From a virus, in the IMG/VR virus record IMGVR_UViG_3300042292_000279, positions 1 through 23,618 of that record: DNA of 23,618 nucleotides. One strand, written 5' to 3'. A program made the position numbers and the translations under genes. The notes below the pieces were generated by a model. It saw only the letters and a list, made by a program, of their open reading frames with translations. It was not told the DNA's origin and did not search any database. Of this stretch, positions 7,392 through 15,049 are shown in pieces; position 1 is the stretch's first letter, and each line of letters begins with the position of its first letter.

Positions 7392-7501
7392 TTTGATCGA
7401 GGATATTAGAGAACATTGGAGAATCGAGGAGATCAAATGACTATATTATATGATATCTAGATATTAAAAAAATATTCTCTAATGTTCTCCTTAAGGAGAA
7501 C
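7392..7501 (+). promoter_or_regulatory. Nested, competing inverted repeats in the sheath-gp15 spacer
   Basis: Three pairings are visible. First, TTTGATC (7392-7398) pairs with GATCAAA (7431-7437), which covers the first base of a mini-ORF start. Second, 7409-7424 pairs with 7474-7489 in a 16-pair stem with one G-T. Third, GTTCTCC (7484-7490) pairs with GGAGAAC (7495-7501) around TTAA. The second and third share bases and exclude each other. The layout is like an attenuator or RNA switch, but no function is proven. Confidence 0.45.
7437..7460 (+). CDS. Possible seven-codon leader peptide
   Basis: AGGAG (7427-7431) is followed after 5 bases by ATG and an in-frame stop at 7458-7460, encoding MTILYDI. 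It lies in the loop between the arms of a long hairpin in the spacer upstream of the gp15-like gene. Its start is overlapped by another inverted repeat. The spacing is ideal for translation, but an ORF this short can occur by chance. Confidence 0.3.
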   Translation: MTILYDI

Positions 7502-7526
7502 AAAGAATTTGCATATGATCTTATAT

Positions 7527-7534
7527 GATAAATA
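7527..7534 (+). promoter_or_regulatory. Late promoter of the gp15-like gene
   Basis: GATAAATA, one base from the T4 late octamer, lies 25 bases before the ATG at 7560. The ribosome binding site AGGTGA is at 7551-7556. Confidence 0.6.
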
Positions 7535-7559
7535 AATGATCATAAGAATGAGGTGATTT

Positions 7560-8291
7560 ATGGCATATTTCTGTCAACAACAGTTTAAAAAGCATATTGT
7601 ACAATTTATGGAAATATTCCGTGAATTGGAAGTTATGACCGGTATTAACGCTTCAGGTGGGATTGAAACAATATCAGTGCCAATTATGTACGGTTCAATA
7701 GACCGTGTAGCTGGTTCAATATTAGCTAAAAACACGCAAAACAATCCATTGCGGTTACCAGTAATGTCAGCAAACATGGCTGGATTGGATTTAAGTACTG
7801 ATAAATTAAAAGGTATTGATACTGAAAAGATAATGGCATACACTCCATTGGGTGGTGTATTTCCAAACGACACCGTTACAGTTAGTCAAATAATGGCAAT
7901 ACCATTTAATATGACAATGGAATTGCATATCTTTTCAAACAACAACGATGTAAGATGGCAAATTTTAGAACAGATATTAGTACTATTTAACCCAAGTATA
8001 CAAATTCAAATCAGTGATTCAAAATTCGATGGTAGTAAAATCACAAAAGTCGACTTAACTAGCATTACAAGTAGTGAAAACCTACCATTAGGTACTGATA
8101 GAAGAATCATAACTGATACATTATCGTTTACAGTGACAATTTATTTGGTTGCGCCATCACAAGTTCGCGATGATCGAATTAAGGATATACGGGTACGTAT
8201 AGCAAAAGTTAACGATGTAACAGCATTATCAGAATTACCAGATTCAGAATTTGATGTAACTAATATTAATGTAATGGAAACATTAGTATAA
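7560..8291 (+). CDS. Tail completion / sheath stabiliser protein (T4 gp15-like)
   Basis: In T4, gp15 caps the finished tail, stabilises the sheath and connects to the neck (gp13/gp14). The 243-residue product (T4: 272) begins MAYFCQQQFKKHIVQFMEIF, like the aromatic N-terminal helix of gp15. It then has ISVPIMYGSIDRV (38-50), corresponding to the conserved VPITYAS strand. Further on are IPFNMTMELHIFSNNND and WQILEQILVLFNPSIQIQI (about 134-152), matching the gp15 segment that contains QIVEQILPYFQP, and then a DRRIITDTLSFTV strand near residues 179-191. It is the last plus-strand gene before a bidirectional terminator and has its own promoter at 7527. The gp13- and gp14-like genes lie just beyond, on the other strand. 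Confidence 0.83.
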   Translation: MAYFCQQQFKKHIVQFMEIFRELEVMTGINASGGIETISVPIMYGSIDRVAGSILAKNTQNNPLRLPVMSANMAGLDLSTDKLKGIDTEKIMAYTPLGGVFPNDTVTVSQIMAIPFNMTMELHIFSNNNDVRWQILEQILVLFNPSIQIQISDSKFDGSKITKVDLTSITSSENLPLGTDRRIITDTLSFTVTIYLVAPSQVRDDRIKDIRVRIAKVNDVTALSELPDSEFDVTNINVMETLV

Positions 8292-8296
8292 ACGGT

Positions 8297-8323
8297 AAAA
8301 AAGCGCACTCAGTGCGCTTTTTC
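8297..8323. terminator. Bidirectional intrinsic terminator
   Basis: AAAAAGCGCAC (8298-8308), loop TCA, then GTGCGCTTTTT (8312-8322). The stem is GC-rich and flanked by an A tract and a T tract, so it works in both directions. It lies between the converging gp15-like and gp14-like genes. Confidence 0.92.
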
Positions 8324-8325
8324 TT

Positions 8326-9831
8326 TTATCCTTTTAACTTACTAACGTCAACATTGCCTTTAATATGCTCTTCTAATGTTGGTTTTTTAGAATTATCAGC
8401 GAGTCTTAAATCTGTTTCTAGGTATATCCAACGAGATTTCAATATTGAATATTGGTACAGTCTTGGAGGTATTGGATCTGATACTCTGCTATAAGTTAAC
8501 CGATGATAATCTTTATCGTTTGGAGATTCAGGAAACGTATCACCTTCGGTATATGGCAATCCATTAGGTGGCATAGCATCTTCAAACGGATATTGTTTAG
8601 CATTTGAATTTAAATGACTATAATTTACACCGTGTTTGAGACCTTTTTTAATAATATCAGGTGGTATTTCATACGAGTCATTCATACTAGCACCAAATTC
8701 CGGTACTAAAGTATTAGATTCAGCACGTATAGCTTTATCAGCTTGTAGCGCTGTAGTATCAAAGTTGTTAGTTAAAGTATCAAAGAAATTATTATTCAAT
8801 TGACCAACAATATCTCTTGTCTCTTGGCTAGCGATCATTGGCTGTGCTGTAACTGTATACAGAGTTGGTTGCCAGTTAGGTGTAAACCCGCTAGCTGTCC
8901 AAGTTACATCAGTCACTTCAAGATATTTTTTAACAGGGTTTAAATTTGTATCAAATTGTATTTCAGCTAGTACATCTAAAATATCACCAATAACGATAGG
9001 TCGTTTAATTTTTTGCAGTGTTAAATTAAATCCAAATTTAAAAGTATAAGAATCATTTAAATTGATACCAAATTGTGAAAAATCAGTTGATACATCTGTT
9101 TGATCAAAATAAGCTTTAACTGGAATTGGATCGACAGAATAATTTCTATCTCTATTTTCAATAAAAATATAGTCCTGGATGTTGTCTAATTGGGTTTTAT
9201 TAAATTCCGAAAAAGCTAGCTTTTTAATAGCCCACAGCCCGTCACCGACGTAAGATATTGGAATTAATCTCCAATATCTCGATGGGAAGCTAGCTTTAAT
9301 ATTCAACCAATGTTCAACATCATCGTTCGGCAATTCTAATAACGCGACACCTTTCCAATCTACACCATTATCAGAATTTTCAATACGTACTTTAGATACG
9401 CGATTTTTTTCTAATGAACTTTGTTGGATAAGAACCGTTCTAATATGATATTTAACTTCGGTTTGGATTGCGTATTTGTCTTGACCGGTAGACAATTTAA
9501 TAGGACCAAAATCATAACCAATGAAGGTATTAGGATCACGTTGTCCGCAGTGTTTAATAGAATGCCATTCATACTCATTATTCTCGCTAATGTTAGTTAC
9601 TGGAAATTCAGGGTACTGTCCATTGCAAATAGGTGTTCCTTCCAATTGCGACAAAGTTTTTTGTTCGTGGACACCTAATAGTTTATGAACGTTAACTACA
9701 CAGCCACCGATATTCAAATTCTCGGTAACGTAATCGTTCATTAACCTATTCGATAATGGTTCGTCCCATAATTGAAAAGAACTATTATTAAGAGTTTCTG
9801 GAGGTATTACTCGATTTGGATTATATGTCAT
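8326..9831 (-). CDS. Neck protein (T4 gp14-like) with an inserted discoidin-like domain
   Basis: The product has 501 residues, against 256 for T4 gp14. Residues about 225-345 follow the gp14 core. They run from PIPVKAYFDQ, through IVIGDILDVLAEIQF (a P..GD strand) and KKYLEVTDVTW, to PTLYTVTAQPMIASQETRDI, parallel to the gp14 stretch FELTNVEYDV...RKITAQKFIYSGEDI. Residues about 45-208 look like an F5/8-type (discoidin) galactose-binding fold: a GYDFG strand, then VRIENSDNGVDWKG, and a late SRYWRLIPIS strand. The rest is a Pro- and Asn-rich tail. It is the last gene of the operon with the gp13-like protein, keeping the T4 pairing gp13-gp14-gp15. gp14 forms part of the neck between portal and tail; the extra domain might bind sugar, or only bind protein. 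Confidence 0.62.
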   Translation of the reverse strand: MTYNPNRVIPPETLNNSSFQLWDEPLSNRLMNDYVTENLNIGGCVVNVHKLLGVHEQKTLSQLEGTPICNGQYPEFPVTNISENNEYEWHSIKHCGQRDPNTFIGYDFGPIKLSTGQDKYAIQTEVKYHIRTVLIQQSSLEKNRVSKVRIENSDNGVDWKGVALLELPNDDVEHWLNIKASFPSRYWRLIPISYVGDGLWAIKKLAFSEFNKTQLDNIQDYIFIENRDRNYSVDPIPVKAYFDQTDVSTDFSQFGINLNDSYTFKFGFNLTLQKIKRPIVIGDILDVLAEIQFDTNLNPVKKYLEVTDVTWTASGFTPNWQPTLYTVTAQPMIASQETRDIVGQLNNNFFDTLTNNFDTTALQADKAIRAESNTLVPEFGASMNDSYEIPPDIIKKGLKHGVNYSHLNSNAKQYPFEDAMPPNGLPYTEGDTFPESPNDKDYHRLTYSRVSDPIPPRLYQYSILKSRWIYLETDLRLADNSKKPTLEEHIKGNVDVSKLKG

Positions 9832-9832
9832 A

Positions 9833-10342
9833 TTATTCTTTTGAAAACCACTTATACTTGTATGAATACGTATCTATTTTTCCATTAGGTTTTAAAAATT
9901 TCTTATTACCTATACGCAGAGGTGTAAATTCAACACGGGTGTATGGTTTTTCATGCACCTCAATTTTACCTAGTAGCTGTACTGTTACCTCATCAAGACA
10001 CCACCATTCTTTCGTGACAGCGGAATCAAATATCAATTTGTGTTTATTTAACTCGTTATTAGATATCATTTGAGAATTCTTAGTGGGTTCATAGACATAA
10101 AACCTACATTTACCACCCAAAAAATCTTTTTCACCTAATTGAAGACCTAAAATACAACCTTTAATTGATTCACTAAATGAAACTCTTGGGATCGTGTTAT
10201 CTTCAAACGCTTGACGTCTATTAACTACATCTCTAGGTATTTTAGGTGTTAATTTAGTTAACGTTTTACTTGTTGATAAATGATATAGTTTTGGTACACT
10301 ACTACTAACGTTAAGGTTATTGATGATTTCAAAAAGCTTCAT
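9833..10342 (-). CDS. Unknown protein in the neck operon
   Basis: I do not recognise this 169-residue product with confidence. It has LYHLSTSKTLTKLTPKIPR (19-37), then a DNTIPRVSFSES segment (48-59), FYVYEPT (81-87), a KEWWCLDEVTVQLLGKIEV block (111-129) and a basic, aromatic end. The order of an N-terminal YH-x-S/T, a central Ser-rich strand and a later acidic EVTV strand resembles small phage proteins and, loosely, ADP-ribosyltransferase folds (H-Y-E type). I cannot assign a catalytic triad. It is tightly packed between the gp13-like and gp14-like genes (3 and 1 bases), so it may assist or decorate the neck. GGGGA lies upstream of the ATG. Confidence 0.7.
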   Translation of the reverse strand: MKLFEIINNLNVSSSVPKLYHLSTSKTLTKLTPKIPRDVVNRRQAFEDNTIPRVSFSESIKGCILGLQLGEKDFLGGKCRFYVYEPTKNSQMISNNELNKHKLIFDSAVTKEWWCLDEVTVQLLGKIEVHEKPYTRVEFTPLRIGNKKFLKPNGKIDTYSYKYKWFSKE

Positions 10343-10345
10343 GAA

Positions 10346-13141
10346 TTATCCCCAAACTAACGTGCTTTCTAAACCGATATTTTCTGGTTCATTAGCAATA
10401 TAGTTATCAATTTCATAATGACATCTTTCAAATAACGCATCAGCACGAGCTTGCATTTCACCAGCATTCATTGTTACACTACCGCCCGCACCTGGTACAG
10501 AACTATACTTACCGCGGATATTAGCTAATATATGACTTGCTTCAGCGCAAGCCCAGTTCAATATCCATTTACTAGTCATACGATCTGTAAATAATTCTTG
10601 TTCGGTGCGTTCAATTGTACAATCAACAAGAACACGTTCTGGTACACCAATGTTTTGATAAAAATCTAAACGTCTGCTACGTTCGTTAAACCTATGTACT
10701 AAACGTACCGCAAATAAAATTTCCATCGTTTCAATATATTGTGAAATAATATGGTAAGATGTTAAATCCATTTGCGCACTCGGAGCATACAACCATTGCA
10801 AGAATTGTTGTGCGTAAATTCCGTTACCAGCACTAGCACTCATAAAAGAGCTATTACGTCTGTAAACAGCTTGAATATCGACGATTTTGTTTAAACCTAC
10901 GGTACCGTCAGTTAAGAAGTATTGCTGTTTATTAGGTTCAAGATCTAAGAAAAATACAGCTCTTTCATATGCACTTGATGACATTTTTCTAAACGATGTT
11001 AATGCCATATCAATACAAAAATCTACTTGTGCTTTATCTAACTCAACTTGTACAGAAGGGTACCCGAGATACATTAACAAGTTATTAGCCATTGCACGAC
11101 GTTCATCTTGTGTACCGTCAGTCCCTACACCTACTTGTTTATATAAAGGAATAGTTGAAACATGATCAGTACCAATTACATGGTTATCAAATTGCCCTAC
11201 TGGTGAGGTGTAATTGAATGTATTAGGAGAGTTAGCATCATCATATTCATAGATAACAAATTTTGATTTACTCCCGACTGATGTACTTGAAAACAGGATA
11301 TCGCCATTAATTAGTTCAGCAATAGCTTTAGGTTTTACATCAATCCAATCTGAACCATTCCATTTACGCATATCGTTCATATCGTACCACAATGTACCAA
11401 CATCTGGTGCAACACTAACAGGTGAATACATTAATGGTACCCAATTTGTACCGTTCCACATCGATAACAAGTCTACACTAGTATCAAACCAGAATTGACC
11501 AATTGTTAATGTGGTGAAAGTTGATGTTAAAGACGTAATAACATCAATAGTTTCCCAACTGAAGCTATCCCATCGACGGAATGTTGAACCATCATACCAA
11601 TGCATTCCAATATCTAATGTAGGTTCAACAGTTTGATTAATATATCGTTGGATGTCAACCCACTGGCTACCATCCCACTGCTTAAGTGCAGTACCATTAA
11701 GCCAAAATTCATTAGTTTTAACAGAACTTAAATTAGGGTCAGTAGCACTTGTTAAAACGTTTGTTACAACGACCCAATCATTATTAGTTTCATCCCAAGT
11801 ATGCAAATCGGTTTCGTCATACCAATACCAATCACTTGGAATCAACACATCAAACGACACATTAATAATAGTAGCAGGTATAACGACCCAAATATTATTA
11901 GCTGATTGTCTAAACTGGTTATCAGATGGCTTATACCATGTAGATGCTAAATTAGTTGGTTCTGTTTCTGAAATAACAACAACAATATCTGTCCAGGTAC
12001 CATTAACTAATTGAGAAATTCTATTATTATGATACCAGTAATAGCCATTATAGTAGGTAATAGGGTCGACAGTTGATGTAAAGACTTTTAATTTATTCCA
12101 CGTTCTTTTATATTTGTAATAATCGGTACCATTAAACCATATATCTTTGCAAGTAGATGTTATACAAAGACTTGGATCTTTGATAGTTACGTACGTTTTA
12201 AATTTAGACCAACTATACCCTGTCCAAGTATGAGATAATGATTTGTCTGGATCATACCAAACATCACCACAAACTAAATTATCAACAGAATGAATAAATT
12301 TATATAAGTCTACAGAAGTCCATGAACCCTGAGACCATTGCCATAGTGTACCACCACTATACCAATATGTACCATCTGGAACAAAATCAGGTGATGTATC
12401 GCCAAAATAGCACTCTAATGGGATTGAGCGTGAGCCGTTCCATTTAGCTAATTGACCACCGATAACGGTATAACTGTTAGTATTAGGTGGACGTGAAATA
12501 ATGAATGGGTTGCTCAGCATAGCTAATCTTAAATTAAACTGATCGATAAGATCAGCATAATCAATAGAAGGTGGAATAGTCATGGTATAAAATGTACCAT
12601 CGATATCTACCTTTAATGTTGTATCATCTGTTAACCCTGTTGCATCATCAGGTAAAACACCTAATTTTATTTTATGGTAGCCAGCTGTATCTAATGATAA
12701 GTTTTTTTGTTCGTACGGAATTGAATAACTAAACACACCTGGTCCATATCTACGAACGTTATCAGATGCAAATGCAGCTACATAATAATTTGTGTTTGGT
12801 AGTAGATCAGTTATTTGAACTGAATTTGTTTTTTTATCATTATACAATGCAGCGACAACTAGACCTGAGTCTAGTTTATCACCTACATGTTTATTTGTAT
12901 CAACGGTAGTATCAGCTTGATAGAATTTACTATTAGCTGGTTTTAATTCTATTGGTTTTGTATCAACAACCAACAAAATACCGTCATACTCGTCAGGTAA
13001 AAACGCGTCAGAATTTATATTCTTAGGTATGGACCAACTAATAGTACCTATTGATCCTGTAACAGATAATTCCACCGAGATCGTATTAGCATCACGAATA
13101 ATTGCATTTGGTGAATCTTTATGTGGTCCATAACTCGACAT
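10346..13141 (-). CDS. Neck protein (T4 gp13-like) fused to an FN3-like domain and ten aromatic beta repeats
   Basis: The product has 931 residues, against 309 for T4 gp13. The C-terminal part (about 676-931) has the neck pattern: ERRAMANNLLMYLGYPSVQV, then ELDKAQVDFCIDMAL (700-714), FFLDL and KIVDIQAVYRR, matching gp13's [22 protein letters not shown] and NIFAVTRIVRT. In front lies an FN3-like domain (about 20-140, with SVQITDLLPNTNYYVAAFAS) and ten repeats (259-602) of a W-Y...L..W.g..W..v hairpin with a period of 33-41 residues. The gp14-like gene is in the same operon and gp15-like is adjacent, as expected for the neck module. The gp13 link is good in pattern but not tested by search. A possible start at 13141 has AAGGGT upstream. 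The fusion is unusual and may form a collar fibre or propeller-like decoration. Confidence 0.7.
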   Translation of the reverse strand: MSSYGPHKDSPNAIIRDANTISVELSVTGSIGTISWSIPKNINSDAFLPDEYDGILLVVDTKPIELKPANSKFYQADTTVDTNKHVGDKLDSGLVVAALYNDKKTNSVQITDLLPNTNYYVAAFASDNVRRYGPGVFSYSIPYEQKNLSLDTAGYHKIKLGVLPDDATGLTDDTTLKVDIDGTFYTMTIPPSIDYADLIDQFNLRLAMLSNPFIISRPPNTNSYTVIGGQLAKWNGSRSIPLECYFGDTSPDFVPDGTYWYSGGTLWQWSQGSWTSVDLYKFIHSVDNLVCGDVWYDPDKSLSHTWTGYSWSKFKTYVTIKDPSLCITSTCKDIWFNGTDYYKYKRTWNKLKVFTSTVDPITYYNGYYWYHNNRISQLVNGTWTDIVVVISETEPTNLASTWYKPSDNQFRQSANNIWVVIPATIINVSFDVLIPSDWYWYDETDLHTWDETNNDWVVVTNVLTSATDPNLSSVKTNEFWLNGTALKQWDGSQWVDIQRYINQTVEPTLDIGMHWYDGSTFRRWDSFSWETIDVITSLTSTFTTLTIGQFWFDTSVDLLSMWNGTNWVPLMYSPVSVAPDVGTLWYDMNDMRKWNGSDWIDVKPKAIAELINGDILFSSTSVGSKSKFVIYEYDDANSPNTFNYTSPVGQFDNHVIGTDHVSTIPLYKQVGVGTDGTQDERRAMANNLLMYLGYPSVQVELDKAQVDFCIDMALTSFRKMSSSAYERAVFFLDLEPNKQQYFLTDGTVGLNKIVDIQAVYRRNSSFMSASAGNGIYAQQFLQWLYAPSAQMDLTSYHIISQYIETMEILFAVRLVHRFNERSRRLDFYQNIGVPERVLVDCTIERTEQELFTDRMTSKWILNWACAEASHILANIRGKYSSVPGAGGSVTMNAGEMQARADALFERCHYEIDNYIANEPENIGLESTLVWG
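11336..12367 (-). repeat. Ten tandem aromatic repeats in the gp13-like protein
   Basis: Repeats begin near residues 259, 294, 334, 367, 401, 438, 479, 515, 550 and 584. Each has an aromatic pair (W/Y-W/Y/F), a short turn (often D/N-G or S/N), then W-x-G/S-x-x-W-x-x-V/I. Examples are YWYSGGTLWQWSQGSWTSV and LWYDMNDMRKWNGSDWIDV. The DNA is not strongly conserved between repeats, so they are old. Confidence 0.8.
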
Positions 13142-13161
13142 TATAATTATACCCTTGGTGT

Positions 13162-13377
13162 TTAAAGTGTTCGTCCCACTGAAAAATCTTCAAGGGACAT
13201 AAAAAAAGGTTGTTCGACAGATTCTGCAAATACAAGAACATCGCCAACGACTGCTGTTGAATGTACTGAATACTGACTACCTTCACTGTCAGTTACTATA
13301 ACGGTATTAGGAAGAATTACATCTTCTATAACGGTGTACTGGACAGTTTGTGAGTTGTTTGTTGCTATTTTTTTCAC
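13162..13377 (-). CDS. Small unknown protein, GTG start
   Basis: The product has 71 residues and is beta-rich: VQYTVIEDVILPNTVIVTD, then YSVHSTAVVGDVLVFAES. It starts at GTG 13377, with AGGAG 8 bases upstream, so it is probably translated. The C-terminal half alternates hydrophobic strands like a small SH3- or OB-like barrel, which is only a guess. It lies between the gp13-like gene and another small gene and has its own TAAATA promoter-like box. A small head or neck decoration protein is possible. Confidence 0.68.
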   Translation of the reverse strand: MKKIATNNSQTVQYTVIEDVILPNTVIVTDSEGSQYSVHSTAVVGDVLVFAESVEQPFFMSLEDFSVGRTL

Positions 13378-13409
13378 GTTTAAAACTCCTTTTTTAACGT
13401 ATGTTGATA

Positions 13410-13417
13410 TATTTAGT
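13410..13417 (-). promoter_or_regulatory. Late promoter-like box upstream of the GTG-start gene
   Basis: The minus strand reads ACTAAATA, two bases from the T4 late octamer with its TAAATA core intact. It lies 33 bases before the GTG at 13377 and just after the stop of the next gene. It may also serve the downstream neck operon. Confidence 0.45.
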
Positions 13418-13418
13418 G

Positions 13419-13808
13419 TTACCGGTTTACATAATCCTGATACTCTGAAAACAGCAACCCGACTGCAGCTTTACCTTTTTCAGACTTAAAAAATAATGGC
13501 AACCCGCTAATAATAGTAGGATCACTTAACCAGCTGATTTGCTCAGTAGTGAGTAATATTTCAGCAAATTGATTTATTTTTGTCTCTAATTGACTTGGTT
13601 CAGGGGTGGTCGCTAATTCTTGCTCTGTTATTATACGTGTACTAGCTATATTTTCAAGAGATTTAGCTACAGCTGAATCAATCATTTCCTGAAAGTTGTT
13701 TGGAAATGGTGCATTCACTGATGGTGTTTGTGAATGTGCAACCGTTTTAAGGTTACTCAATAAAGATTGGATTGATGAGATTGTCGTGTCAATATTTGGA
13801 TTATACAT
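13419..13808 (-). CDS. Unknown 129-residue protein
   Basis: I do not recognise this product. The N-terminal half is helical and Ser/Asn/Thr-rich (SIQSLLSNLKTVAHS, then FQEMIDSAVAKSLENI). A more compact hydrophobic C-terminal part (about 82-129) holds EILLTTEQISWLSD and IISGLPLFFKSEKGKAAVGLLFSEYQDYV. There is no membrane segment or signal peptide. AAGGGA precedes the ATG at a usable distance, and a late-type octamer lies 29 bases upstream, so it is likely a real late gene. It is perhaps a minor virion or assembly protein. Confidence 0.65.
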   Translation of the reverse strand: MYNPNIDTTISSIQSLLSNLKTVAHSQTPSVNAPFPNNFQEMIDSAVAKSLENIASTRIITEQELATTPEPSQLETKINQFAEILLTTEQISWLSDPTIISGLPLFFKSEKGKAAVGLLFSEYQDYVNR

Positions 13809-13836
13809 AAAAATTCCCTTTACTAATCAAATATGG

Positions 13837-13844
13837 TATTTATT
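13837..13844 (-). promoter_or_regulatory. Late promoter upstream of the 129-residue protein gene
   Basis: The minus strand reads AATAAATA, one base from the T4 late octamer, 29 bases before the ATG at 13808. Confidence 0.6.
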
Positions 13845-13869
13845 ACATGTGTTCAATAAGTCATATAAC

Positions 13870-13898
13870 GATGATTAAGCGCAAGCTGCTTAATCATC
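13870..13898. terminator. Stem-loop after the coiled-coil structural gene
   Basis: GATGATTAAGC (13870-13880), loop GCAAGCT, GCTTAATCATC (13888-13898) form a perfect 11-bp stem. It lies 66 bases past the stop of the minus-strand gene ending at 13964. No clear U tract follows, so termination may be weak. A 12-bp palindrome GAAAGATCTTTC (13953-13964) touches the same stop codon. The rest of 13809-13963 contains nothing I recognise. Confidence 0.5.
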
Positions 13899-13963
13899 TC
13901 TGGCATATTATCCTAACAGTCGCAACCCATACTTAGCTTTAGGGTGACCTGTGAAAGATCTTT

Positions 13964-14911
13964 CTATACTTGCACCGGTGTTAAAGCATTACCACGCATT
14001 GTACCAGTATTAACAACTGTTTGACTAATAGATTGAATATGACCTAAAAGGTTACTCAATGTACCAGTTACAGATGCTAATTGTTGTTGCTGTTGTTGCT
14101 GCTGCATCGCTGTAGCAACTGCATTAGCATTGTTGTTGTTATTGATAATAATATCAGCTGTGCTTCTTGCATGACGGTTATCACCTAATAATTCAGCAAC
14201 GCGGTTTTCAGCAACTATGATTTGGCGATTTAGGTCAGCAACATTATAACCATTGATCAAATCACGAGTTTTTGAACCATCGTTAGTAATAGCTGTTTGA
14301 ATACCATAAGCAGAAGTTAAAGTAGCAACTTCATTAGCATGTGACGCTTGTAAATTTGCTAAAGTAGAACGATTCAAGTTATCAGTAATCGATCCAAAAC
14401 CAGCAGTCATGGCACTAGCTATACCGTGTAAGTCAGCATCAAGCATATTTGTTGCTTGATTCACTGCATCGATAACACCATTACGTGAATTGTTAACGTT
14501 TGCTGTTACATCAGCAGCTGCGTTTGCAATTGAACTTGTAATACCGTTTTGACCTTGAAGAGCCGCAACAGTAGAGTTTAAAGTACTAGCAGCAATAGCA
14601 GCTTGAGTACCAGCAGCACTGTTTGCAACATCTCTACCTAAACGGTTAACATCTTGTGTGATGATTTGCGTTGATGTAGCGTTTTGACCTTGATTTAAAG
14701 CTTGTAAGATTTGGTTAGTTCCAGCATTGTTTTGTGAAGCTGCAACTGCAGCTGCATCAGCGCCGTTACTAGTTAAACGAGGTAATAATGAACCTAAAAG
14801 AACAGCACCTAAAGTGCCGCCACCGAACATACCATCTTGTGGTTGTGCTATAACTGTATCGACCATTTTATCAACTCCATGATTAAATTTTATTGGTTCG
14901 TCCCATGCCAT
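13964..14911 (-). CDS. Ala/Asn/Gln-rich coiled-coil virion protein
   Basis: The product has 315 residues. The N-terminus is MAWDEPIKF, followed by a glycine-rich hydrophobic stretch (GMFGGGTLGAVLLGSLLPRL, 27-46). A long Ala/Asn/Thr-rich helical region (about 55-210) follows with repeated heptad-like spacing. Next is NDGSKTRDLINGYNVADLNR (210-229) and a helix with AENRVAELLGDNRHAR. This end block is typical of a widespread family of phage structural proteins of unknown role. A low-complexity stretch (five Asn, then eight Gln at 270-277) precedes the C-terminus. AAGGA precedes the ATG. The name coiled-coil virion protein is an inference from composition and from its place between neck and fibre genes. 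Confidence 0.7.
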   Translation of the reverse strand: MAWDEPIKFNHGVDKMVDTVIAQPQDGMFGGGTLGAVLLGSLLPRLTSNGADAAAVAASQNNAGTNQILQALNQGQNATSTQIITQDVNRLGRDVANSAAGTQAAIAASTLNSTVAALQGQNGITSSIANAAADVTANVNNSRNGVIDAVNQATNMLDADLHGIASAMTAGFGSITDNLNRSTLANLQASHANEVATLTSAYGIQTAITNDGSKTRDLINGYNVADLNRQIIVAENRVAELLGDNRHARSTADIIINNNNNANAVATAMQQQQQQQQLASVTGTLSNLLGHIQSISQTVVNTGTMRGNALTPVQV

Positions 14912-14991
14912 AATATAATCCTTAATATTATTGTTTTGGAAGGGGGATTTTAAATTGTTGTATAAGTTTAATTTTTAAACGAATACGTATC

Positions 14992-14999
14992 TATTTAGT
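14992..14999 (-). promoter_or_regulatory. Possible late promoter of the coiled-coil gene
   Basis: The minus strand reads ACTAAATA, identical to the box at 13410. It is 81 bases before the ATG at 14911, farther than at the other genes, which lowers confidence. Confidence 0.35.
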
Positions 15000-15003
15000 A
15001 TTG

Positions 15004-15037
15004 AAAAACTATTCTGTAGTGTGTAACCACTACAGAA
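15004..15037 (-). terminator. Intrinsic terminator of the tail-fibre operon
   Basis: TTCTGTAGTG (15012-15021), loop TGTAAC, CACTACAGAA (15028-15037) form a perfect 10-bp stem. Read on the minus strand, the stem is followed by TAGTTTTTC, a U tract. It lies 12 bases past the adhesin stop codon. Confidence 0.85.
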
Positions 15038-15049
15038 CTAAAAACAATA

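Noticed and set aside
9864-9879. 16-base match GAATACGTATCTATTT with 14981-14996
   Set aside because: One copy is inside a coding region and the other in a spacer. A single match of this length is plausible by chance in AT-rich DNA.
9816-10073. Plus-strand 85-codon ORF across the gp14-like / unknown gene junction
   Set aside because: It is antisense to two well-packed genes, and the composition gives no sign of a real protein.
14066-14105. CAA/CAG run encoding eight Gln
   Set aside because: It is mixed CAA and CAG codons in a low-complexity linker. This could slip, but there is no sign of a switch or frameshift.
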